Assembly: GCA_036378175.1 (NCBI GenBank)
Contig: DASUWY010000076.1
Coordinates: forward strand, 46,593-110,592
Origin: Thermoleophilaceae bacterium
Lineage (GTDB): Bacteria > Actinomycetota > Thermoleophilia > Solirubrobacterales > Thermoleophilaceae
Direction of reading: 5' to 3'
DNA: 64,000 bases
The position numbers and the translations under genes were made by a program. Below, piece by piece: positions 58,237-64,000 of the stretch (the first letter of the stretch is position 1; each line of letters opens with the position of its first letter). The notes under the pieces were generated by a model. It made no database searches, was not told the DNA's origin, and saw nothing but the letters and a program-made list of their open reading frames with translations.

Positions 58237-59168
58237 CGCTTGCGATCATCGCGATAGTCGTCTTCTTCGCGGTGATCCTGCTCGCGGCGTCGATCCGCGT
58301 GCTCCGGGAGTACGAGCGAGGCGTGATCTTCCGCCTCGGCCGGCTCATCGCCCAGAAGGGTCCCGGCCTGATCTTCCTGATCCCGATCATCGACCGGATG
58401 GTGCGAGTGGACCTGCGCACCGTCACGCTCAACATCCCGCCGCAGGAGGTGATCACCCACGACAACGTGACGGCGCGCGTGAACGCCGTCTGTTACTTCC
58501 GCGTGATCGATCCGAACCGCTCGATCGTGGAGGTGGAGAACTTCCTCGTCGCCACCTCACAGATCGCCCAGACCACGCTGCGCTCGGTGCTGGGGACCGC
58601 CGAGCTCGACACGCTGCTGGCCGAGCGCGAGCGGCTGAACGTCGACCTCCAGAAGATCATCGACGACCAGACCGAGCCCTGGGGCGTGAAGGTGACGACC
58701 GTCGAGATAAAGGACGTGGAGATCCCGCAGAGCATGCAGCGCGCGATGGCGCGCCAGGCGGAGGCGGAGCGCGAGCGGCGCGCGAAGATCATCAGCTCCG
58801 AGGGCGAGTATCAGGCTGCGCAGCGGCTGTATGACGCGGCGGAGATCATCAGCCGCAACCCCGCGACGATCCAGCTGCGCTACCTCCAGACACTGCTCGA
58901 GCTGGGCTCCGGCCAGAGCTCGACGATCGTGTTCCCGCTGCCGATCGACCTGATCTCTCCGCTGATGAACATGATCGGCCAGGGCGACGGCGGCAGCGGG
59001 GACGGAGGACCGGGCGGAGGCGGCCCACCACCACCACCACCACCGAGGCCGCAGAACCCGCGCGTGCAGCCGGGTCTCGAACCCACCGATGAGCCGAAGG
59101 CGCCCCCGGTCACCCCAGGACTCGGGCCCGGCGACGACGTTGACCCGCCAGAGCGCCCTGCGTCTTAG
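58227..59168 (+). CDS. slipin/stomatin (SPFH/band 7) protein
   Basis: A 313-residue SPFH protein anchored by one N-terminal helix ([20 protein letters not shown]). The band 7 domain spans about 25-190 with [37 protein letters not shown] and the coiled region [18 protein letters not shown]. The C-terminus is a Gly/Pro-rich tail of about 60 residues ([13 protein letters not shown]), longer than usual. It overlaps nfeD by 10 bases; NfeD-slipin pairs act together in membrane protein quality control. Substrates of NfeD are known to include stomatin C-termini. Confidence 0.92.
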   Translation: MAVALAIIAIVVFFAVILLAASIRVLREYERGVIFRLGRLIAQKGPGLIFLIPIIDRMVRVDLRTVTLNIPPQEVITHDNVTARVNAVCYFRVIDPNRSIVEVENFLVATSQIAQTTLRSVLGTAELDTLLAERERLNVDLQKIIDDQTEPWGVKVTTVEIKDVEIPQSMQRAMARQAEAERERRAKIISSEGEYQAAQRLYDAAEIISRNPATIQLRYLQTLLELGSGQSSTIVFPLPIDLISPLMNMIGQGDGGSGDGGPGGGGPPPPPPPRPQNPRVQPGLEPTDEPKAPPVTPGLGPGDDVDPPERPAS

Positions 59169-59721
59169 GACCGTCCTCGTGGGAGCGGTGGTGATCCTCA
59201 CCGCCGGCTTCGTGGTGTGGGCCGTGGCGTCGTCCGGCTCCGGCACGAGCAAGACCGCCACGGTGCGCTTCGACGGCACGCCGGTGCCTCCGCCGCAGGC
59301 TTCGCCGATCGGCGTGCGGCTGGCCAACGCGGTGGGCCGGGCGAACCTCGGGCGCCGCTACCGGCGTGTGGACATGGCGCGGGTGGCCCCCTTCGCCTGG
59401 GATCGCCTGCTCGTCTTCCAGGACGAGACGCGCGCAGACATCAACGGCCGTCTCGGCTTCGAGTGGAGCGGGGCGCCCGCGAGAGTGCCGCGCGGCAGCG
59501 AGCGGGAGGCGCTGCTCGCATTCGTGCGGGGGCGCCAGGTGGCGGGCTCGGCCTTCTTCTCTGCCGCGATCGGGCATCTCGACTGCCTCACAGCCCCCAC
59601 CGGCTACGCGCGCGGCACGCCGTTCGTCGTGAGATTCACGCCCAAGCACGAGCCCTATCTCGCGGCGGCGAAGCCGAGCCCATCGGACGCCGCCTGCCTG
59701 CGCTCCGTCGGCGCGCGCTGA
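59140..59721 (+). CDS. membrane-anchored hypothetical protein
   Basis: About 193 residues with one N-terminal anchor ([20 protein letters not shown]) and an external domain that I do not recognise: [20 protein letters not shown], then [14 protein letters not shown] and a short C-terminal Cys pair (LDCLT, AACLRS) that could form a disulfide. TTG at 59140 is chosen; ATG at 59089 is an alternative that extends further into the slipin gene. It overlaps the slipin 3' end by 29 bases from the TTG, so it may be coupled. Confidence 0.6.
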   Translation: MTRQSALRLRTVLVGAVVILTAGFVVWAVASSGSGTSKTATVRFDGTPVPPPQASPIGVRLANAVGRANLGRRYRRVDMARVAPFAWDRLLVFQDETRADINGRLGFEWSGAPARVPRGSEREALLAFVRGRQVAGSAFFSAAIGHLDCLTAPTGYARGTPFVVRFTPKHEPYLAAAKPSPSDAACLRSVGAR

Positions 59722-59771
59722 CAGTCCCGCGGCGGTGGGATTAAAGCCCGCCGCCGATCTGCCGATCGAAT

Positions 59772-59902
59772 AGGTCGTATGCCGAATCCCCGGCCGTGCC
59801 GGGGAGCGGGGGACCCAAGTTGTCCCGGGGCTAATTCCGCGGTGATCCGTGGAAGGCGCCGAGCCCTTCGCGCCAGCCCGTCAGCTAACTCCGCAGGCCG
59901 AA
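59772..59902 (+). promoter_or_regulatory. c-di-AMP riboswitch (ydaO/yuaA type)
   Basis: The leader of the NlpC/P60-like gene contains the conserved ydaO core. GCCGAATCC at 59781 is followed by a GC stem, GAGCGGGGGACCCAAG and GGGGCTAAT, then a central stem (GGTGATCC region) and the 3' block CCCGTCAGCTAACTCCGCAG (59877-59896). This spacing and these blocks match RF00379. GGGGCTAAT differs slightly from the usual GGGGTGAAT. In actinobacteria this riboswitch typically sits before wall-hydrolase genes and turns expression off when c-di-AMP is high. The region 59722-59771 before it holds nothing recognised. Confidence 0.9.
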
Positions 59903-59917
59903 GAAGGAGACCCAACC

Positions 59918-60523
59918 TTGCGTCGCACAACGCTGTTCGCCGCGCTGTCCTGCGCTGCAGCCCTCGCCGCCACGGCGAGCCCCGCGCTTGCAGCCGACAC
60001 AGGCGGCACCACCACCAACGATGCCGGCGGCATCACCCCCACAGCTCCCGGGGGCGCCTCGCCGCTGACGCCGGTGACGCCGGAGCCGGTCGTCCCTGTC
60101 ACGCCCGCGCCCCAGGCCCACACCGCCGTGCTCTCGCACGGTGCCGCTATCGCGCCGGCCGACGCGCCGACGGCCGTGAAGCTCGCCATCGCCGCCGCCA
60201 ACCACATCCGCCACAAGCCGTACGTCTGGGGTGGCGGCCACGCGTCGTTCCGCGCCCGCGGCTATGACTGCTCGGGCTCGGTCTCGTACGTGCTCCACGC
60301 CGCCGGGCTGCTCAGCTTCCCGGAGGTGTCGGGCGCGCTCGCGCACTGGGGCCTGAGGGGCGACGGCAATTGGATCACCGTGTACGCGAACGGCGGCCAT
60401 GCATTCATGGTGATCGCCGGCCTGCGCTTCGACACGAGCGGCGCGGGCCAGAGCGGTCCCCGCTGGCGCACCGACCCGCGCTGGTTCCGCGGCTTCCATC
60501 GCCGCCACCCGGCGGGGCTGTAG
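59918..60523 (+). CDS. secreted NlpC/P60-like cell-wall protein
   Basis: A 201-residue exported protein with a signal peptide (LFAALSCAAALAATASPALA) and a Pro/Thr linker. The C-terminal 100 residues resemble NlpC/P60: PYVWGGGHASFRARGYDCSG holds the catalytic Cys, and GHAFMVIAGLRFDTSG the His. The downstream acid residue is not obvious. The start is TTG at 59918 with AGGAG eight bases upstream, just after the riboswitch; the longer frame into the riboswitch is rejected. It would cut peptide bonds in peptidoglycan, under c-di-AMP control. Confidence 0.88.
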   Translation: MRRTTLFAALSCAAALAATASPALAADTGGTTTNDAGGITPTAPGGASPLTPVTPEPVVPVTPAPQAHTAVLSHGAAIAPADAPTAVKLAIAAANHIRHKPYVWGGGHASFRARGYDCSGSVSYVLHAAGLLSFPEVSGALAHWGLRGDGNWITVYANGGHAFMVIAGLRFDTSGAGQSGPRWRTDPRWFRGFHRRHPAGL

Positions 60524-60533
60524 CCGGCTCGGC

Positions 60534-61430
60534 TCAGGCTGCCGCGCGAGCGGCCACGGCGGCGGGGCGCCACAGCGCGTCATCGCCGAGCTGCTCACGC
60601 TCAGCCACGCCGCTTGCCACCAGCTCCACGAGGGCCTCGGTGGCGGCGGCATCGTCCGGCTCGTCATTGCGCTCGGCCATCGCCAGCGCAACCTCGCGGG
60701 TGGTGAGGCCATACGGGAACGCGCGCAGGAGCTCGGCGGGCTCGGATGGCCCGGGGCGGCACGAGAGGGTGGGGTCCAGGTTGGCCACGCACAGGTCGTA
60801 GACCGCGAGCGGCTGGTAGCCGCCTGCCACGAGCCGCTGATCGCCGTTTTCGAAGATCAGCGTGGGGGCGGTGTAGCGCTCCACTCCGTCGCGGATTGCG
60901 GTCTTGCCCTGTAGCGAGGCGGGCGACCCCGCTGCCTGGCGCGCCTCCTCGCGGTCGCGCTGGTAGGCCTCCTCCACCTCGGGCGAGCCGATGCGGGACA
61001 TGATCGCGTCCACGTCGAGCTCGGGAGCGCGGGACAGGGCCTGCGCGATCTGGTCGTCCTCGTCCATCAGCAGGGTGGAGGTGAACCAGCCGAAGCGCAG
61101 CGCGCGCAGCGCGATGTAACCGGCCTCGACGCCGTCCATCCGCGCGGACACGACCGCGCGGCAGGCGCGCCCCGTCCCGGGCACGCGAGTGCGGGGCGAG
61201 CTCGCGAACGGCATGCCGAAGCGCTTGAAGCGCAGCCCCACGGCCGCCTGGCGCTCGGGCGTATAGCCGCGCGACTCGTACTCCGCGCCGCTCTCGGTCA
61301 GCCCGATGAGGACGATCCGCCAGTCGAGCTGGTCTCCGTAGCGCCAGCGCAGCGTCGTGACCGAAGGCTCAATCGAATACGCCCACGGGCACCCCGGATC
61401 CGTGATGTGCGTGACCCGCACAGCTCCCAC
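60534..61430 (-). CDS. DsbA/FrnE-family thioredoxin-fold protein
   Basis: A 298-residue cytoplasmic protein with a DsbA-like domain in residues 1-215: HITDPGCPWAYSIEPS near the N-terminus has CPWA where CPWC is usual, so only one active-site Cys remains, as in FrnE-like and 2-hydroxychromene isomerase-like proteins. TAPTLIFENGDQRLVAGGYQ is the cis-Pro region. The C-terminal 70 residues look like a winged helix (TTREVALAMAERNDEPDDAA, ALVELVASGVAERE). The GTG start lies 7 bases after TAATCT. It converges on the NlpC/P60 gene with a 10-base gap. Confidence 0.8.
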   Translation of the reverse strand: MGAVRVTHITDPGCPWAYSIEPSVTTLRWRYGDQLDWRIVLIGLTESGAEYESRGYTPERQAAVGLRFKRFGMPFASSPRTRVPGTGRACRAVVSARMDGVEAGYIALRALRFGWFTSTLLMDEDDQIAQALSRAPELDVDAIMSRIGSPEVEEAYQRDREEARQAAGSPASLQGKTAIRDGVERYTAPTLIFENGDQRLVAGGYQPLAVYDLCVANLDPTLSCRPGPSEPAELLRAFPYGLTTREVALAMAERNDEPDDAAATEALVELVASGVAEREQLGDDALWRPAAVAARAAA

Positions 61431-61437
61431 TTACGGG

Positions 61438-61443
61438 AGATTA
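61438..61443 (-). promoter_or_regulatory. -10 box TAATCT, leaderless promoter for 61430
   Basis: TAATCT on the minus strand precedes the GTG at 61430 by 7 bases. Confidence 0.55.
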
Positions 61444-61521
61444 GCGAAGGGGCTGGCTCGGCTGCTTTCCGTGTAGCGGGTCGCCGCTGCGGTACGAACG
61501 GCAGCAATGAGGGGGGGGACC

Positions 61522-61622
61522 CACGCGCTTCACCTTCTTCACGCATAACGGGAATAACGTGAAGCGCGTGCCTCACACGCTTCGACTTTCCCTTGCATAG
61601 CAAGGACAACTCGAAGCGCGTG
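61522..61622. repeat. paired hairpins sharing the CACGCGCTTC motif (REP/BIME-like)
   Basis: Two stem-loops lie side by side in the 238-base gap. The first has perfect arms CACGCGCTTCAC (61522-61533) and GTGAAGCGCGTG (61559-61570). The second has arms CACACGCTTCGA (61574-61585) and TCGAAGCGCGTG (61611-61622) with one mismatch, which becomes a G-U pair in the minus-strand RNA, and an inner stem CCTTGC/GCAAGG (61591-61605). The four arms carry the same motif in alternating orientation. They follow the end of the gene at 61669 (-). Confidence 0.7.
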
Positions 61623-61668
61623 GTCCACGCTGCCGGGATTGATGCCGTTCAAGCCGCGCAGTGAGCGG

Positions 61669-63255
61669 CTACTGAGAGACGACGCGGAACGACCCCCGCA
61701 TGAACGGGTGGATCCTGCAGAAGTACGTGTACGTGCCCACCGGCAGGTTGGGCGGCGTCTGCCAGGTCTGCTTGTTGTTGAACGCCGTGAAGCCCGCCCT
61801 GCCGAAGCCGAGCTGCCCCGAGTCGAAGCCGCCGGCGCCGTTGGCGATCGGATAGCTCACGCCCGTGGTGAGGTTGCAGGGCGCCTGGCACGCCGTGATC
61901 GAGTGCGAGATCTGGAGCTTGAACGGCGTGAGGGGAGTGCCGTCCCCGTTCACGAAGGTGAGCGACTGGCCGAACGGCACCTGGGCCGGGTCCTTGCCGT
62001 TGCCAGGTGCGCTGAGGTCGCCCTGCTGATAGGTGAAGTTCTCGATCTTCACGGTGTTGTTCGCCACCGGCACCGCCGGCAGCGACAGCGGATTGGCCAG
62101 CGCGGGCGCGGTGCCGCCGTGCACGTTGTTCTCGGGCAGATGGCCGTGCGTGATGTGGCCCTTGAGTGGGAGCGCGTGGCTGAACGGATCCACGCCCTTC
62201 GTCGAGTTCCGCGCGAGGTAGACCATCATGATCCCCATCGACTCGTACCAGGAGCCCCGCTTCGAGTCGTACGTGGTGGTCGTCCGCAGGATGTCTCCCT
62301 TGCGCAGATGCACACGCCAGTTCTTGGAGGTGGCGGTCATCGCCACGTCCCACGAGGTCGGCGCCCGGTGGCCGAAGTAGTGGGCGTAGGAGCGGAACAG
62401 GCGCACGGAGTCGGGCACGTCACCAGGCACCGGACCGCGCTTGCGCGCCCTCACCGCCGTTCCCGGCCGCACCGCCATCAGGTCGTCGTACAGACCGCCG
62501 GGATGGATGTGGCCGGCGGTGGCCACCAGCGTGGCGCTGTATGGCAGCGTCCACTGGTTGAGCGCCGGGCCATTCCCGTACGGGCTGGCGGCCTGATCGG
62601 GGAAGGTGAAGGTGCCGTTGGCGCCGCTGCCGCGGAGCACGTCGAACACGGGATACGTGTGGCCGTTCTCCACATCCATCCACACGGGCTTGACCGGCTT
62701 CATCCGCCTGCCGAGCTTGGAATGGAGCGGCACGAAGTCCACGTCGTAGGTGAGGTAGACCGTGTACGGCTTGTTCGTGAGGTCGTGGATCATGTAGTTG
62801 ATCAGCCAGTTGTCCGAAGCCTTCACGGGATAGCCGTACGGCGCGGGGATCTTGAAGGTCGTCTTCTCCTCGCCGGAGGCGAAGAAGCGCTCCGGCAGGC
62901 CGGGCACGGTCGCGTCCTGGGCGCCCGTGTTCAACCACACGCCGTGGTGGAGGTGGAGCTTGTACGTGGGAGGCACCGCGCCGCTCGTGGTCTTCAGGTT
63001 CGGCGAGATGCTCGTCACGTAGCCATCCTCGCTCGGCTTCTCCGTCGGCTTGGCCTGACCGAGCAGGATGAGGTTCGAGCCGGGGCGGATGTGAAGAGGG
63101 CCGAAGCGGAAGTGCAGGTGCTGCACGCCCGCCGGTCCGCGGCCGCGGTGCTTTGCCGCCAGCGCGGGCGCGGCCAGCACGAACATGGCCACGCAGGCCA
63201 GGAGGATGGGGTAGATGCGCTTCACGAGGTCCCTGGCGGTCGTCCGGACCGCCAC
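61669..63255 (-). CDS. secreted SURNod19-type copper protein fused to a plastocyanin-like domain
   Basis: A 528-residue exported protein. A signal peptide (IYPILLACVAMFVLAAPALA) leads into a domain with LHLHHGVWLN, AGHIHPGGLYDDL and a later GHITHGHLPENNVHGG, which matches the SURNod19 family and recalls peptidylglycine-monooxygenase-like copper sites. The last 120 residues are a cupredoxin with a type-1 copper set: His in LQISHSITAC, and Cys-x2-His-x2-Met in YFCRIHPFMRG. The pair could pass electrons between two coppers. GTG codons near 63249 and 63225 are possible later starts. Substrate and role are unknown; copper- or redox-related secretion is likely. Confidence 0.8.
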   Translation of the reverse strand: MAVRTTARDLVKRIYPILLACVAMFVLAAPALAAKHRGRGPAGVQHLHFRFGPLHIRPGSNLILLGQAKPTEKPSEDGYVTSISPNLKTTSGAVPPTYKLHLHHGVWLNTGAQDATVPGLPERFFASGEEKTTFKIPAPYGYPVKASDNWLINYMIHDLTNKPYTVYLTYDVDFVPLHSKLGRRMKPVKPVWMDVENGHTYPVFDVLRGSGANGTFTFPDQAASPYGNGPALNQWTLPYSATLVATAGHIHPGGLYDDLMAVRPGTAVRARKRGPVPGDVPDSVRLFRSYAHYFGHRAPTSWDVAMTATSKNWRVHLRKGDILRTTTTYDSKRGSWYESMGIMMVYLARNSTKGVDPFSHALPLKGHITHGHLPENNVHGGTAPALANPLSLPAVPVANNTVKIENFTYQQGDLSAPGNGKDPAQVPFGQSLTFVNGDGTPLTPFKLQISHSITACQAPCNLTTGVSYPIANGAGGFDSGQLGFGRAGFTAFNNKQTWQTPPNLPVGTYTYFCRIHPFMRGSFRVVSQ

Positions 63256-63283
63256 TCGAAGAAGGATAACCCGAGCCGGGCGC

Positions 63284-64000
63284 TCAAGGAGCGCTTGGCG
63301 TCTGCTGCTCGGCCGGCTCGGTGCGCTTCTTCGGCTTCGAGGCGCGGCGCGCCGCCTCGAGCAGCTCCACGAGCGAGTCCTCGACGAACAGCGCGAGGTC
63401 GTCGAGGTCGGGCATCGCGTCGTAGTCGGCGAGCAGCCCGAAGTCGAGGCGGCCGTTGTAGCTCATGATCGCGATCGCCACGGCGTGGTTCTCCGGCAGG
63501 AACGCGATCGGGATCAGCTCCTCCAGCTCGCGCCCGAGCAGGTAGAGCGGGAACTGCGGCCCCGGCACGTTCGTCACGATCATGTTGAAGAGCCGCGTGG
63601 AGAAGTTGAGCCGGGACGCCTGCGCGAGCAGCGTGGGCGGCGCGAAGTCCTCGAGCCCCGAGATCACCTCCGCGCCGAGTGCCTGCTTCGACTCCTTCAG
63701 CCCCTGCATCGCCTCGCGCACGCGGTCGAGGCAGCTCACCGCGTCCTCGCAATACACGGGCAACGGCCCGCGCATCGCGGCGATCCGGTTGCCGAGCTGA
63801 TGGTGCTCGTGCTCGCCGCGGATCGACACCGGCACGAGCGCGCGCAGCTCCAGTCCCTCCGTGCGCACTCCGCGCAGCCGCAGCCAGCGCCGCAGCGCGC
63901 CGGTGACCACCGCGAGCACCACGTCGTTAACGGTGCCGCCGAGCGAGTTCTTGATCTCCTTGAAGTCGTCGAGCCGGCCCTGCACCCAGCGCACGCGGCG
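63284..64000 (-). CDS. WS/DGAT wax ester synthase/diacylglycerol acyltransferase, N-terminus cut by window edge
   Basis: The C-terminal part (about 239 residues) of a bifunctional acyltransferase that makes triacylglycerol or wax ester from acyl-CoA. The visible blocks are GGTVNDVVLAVVTGALRRWL (the ND motif), LVPVSIRG, NMIVTNVPGPQFPLYLLG and YNGRLDFGLLADYDAMPDL, all typical of the WS/DGAT C-terminal domain. The catalytic HHxxxDG motif is beyond the right edge, so activity cannot be judged. It lies 28 bases upstream of the SURNod19-cupredoxin gene on the same strand and may be co-transcribed with it. Confidence 0.88.
   Translation of the reverse strand, partial: RRVRWVQGRLDDFKEIKNSLGGTVNDVVLAVVTGALRRWLRLRGVRTEGLELRALVPVSIRGEHEHHQLGNRIAAMRGPLPVYCEDAVSCLDRVREAMQGLKESKQALGAEVISGLEDFAPPTLLAQASRLNFSTRLFNMIVTNVPGPQFPLYLLGRELEELIPIAFLPENHAVAIAIMSYNGRLDFGLLADYDAMPDLDDLALFVEDSLVELLEAARRASKPKKRTEPAEQQTPSAP

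Noticed and set aside
1..64000. CRISPR arrays, tRNA or rRNA genes, insertion sequences, prophage or toxin-antitoxin pairs
   Set aside because: No repeat-spacer series, cloverleaf, transposase, integrase or convincing TA pair was seen on reading the gaps and gene list.

Overview
This is a GC-rich, densely coded bacterial chromosome segment. The mix of genes fits a Gram-positive, high-GC actinobacterium, and I infer a member of the Thermoleophilia (Solirubrobacterales-like). The clues are an AddAB-type recombination nuclease, PspA with the actinobacterial partners PspAA, PspAB and HtpX, a MarP-like CvpA-protease, a WS/DGAT acyltransferase, a divergent stand-alone glutamate synthase, and many start codons preceded directly by a TANNNT box, which is the hallmark of leaderless mRNAs. 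The genus cannot be fixed from this window. No rRNA, tRNA, CRISPR array, phage or insertion-sequence transposase was seen, and no gene-free stretch exceeds 300 bases.

Layout. 1-7.2 kb: a truncated patatin lipase, a GNAT, CtaG, a thioredoxin-fold protein, a thioesterase, pspA-pspAA, two unknowns and a BBE-type flavoprotein. 7.2-12 kb: a giant SARP-AfsR-like ATPase regulator, then pspAB-htpX. 12-14.8 kb: M23 peptidase, Lgt and an anchored unknown. 14.8-20.2 kb: a hydrolase, then a tightly overlapping operon lysA-hom-thrC-thrB-NUDIX (aspartate-family amino acids). 20.2-24.4 kb: MATE exporter, Usp-like protein, amidase and orphan ParA. 24.5-29.2 kb: gltB. 29.2-31.1 kb: a four-helix-bundle (IVP) gene between inverted heptamer repeats, two small zinc-ribbon proteins and an FHA protein. 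31.1-36.8 kb: SRPBCC protein, lipoprotein, class B PBP, MarP-like protease and a secreted beta-propeller. 36.9-42.7 kb: topoisomerase III, a lipoprotein phosphoesterase, an esterase, a metallophosphoesterase and a zinc-ribbon protein. 42.8-51 kb: addB-addA, xseA-xseB (DNA repair block). 51.1-55.7 kb: unknowns, NAGPA-like glycosidase, PPOX-like protein, a structured small RNA, HAD, an unknown, FxsA and a MIP18-type protein. 55.8-64 kb: GGDEF enzyme, NfeD-slipin pair, a c-di-AMP riboswitch controlling an NlpC/P60-like secreted protein, a DsbA-like protein, a SURNod19-cupredoxin fusion and a truncated WS/DGAT.

Functional themes are envelope stress and cell-wall turnover (Psp, HtpX, NfeD/slipin, M23, NlpC/P60 under c-di-AMP, PBP, MarP), amino-acid and nitrogen metabolism (lysA/hom/thrCB, gltB) and double-strand-break processing (AddAB, ExoVII, Topo III). 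I did not find a complete new defence or metabolic system. The most interesting material is non-coding: a ~125-nt structured RNA with a near-ideal promoter and terminator (53.4 kb), paired hairpins at 61.5 kb, a perfect 20-bp-arm palindrome at 5.1 kb, inverted heptamer arrays at 29.2/29.65 and 36.85 kb, and a thrC gene that appears to start with CTG.
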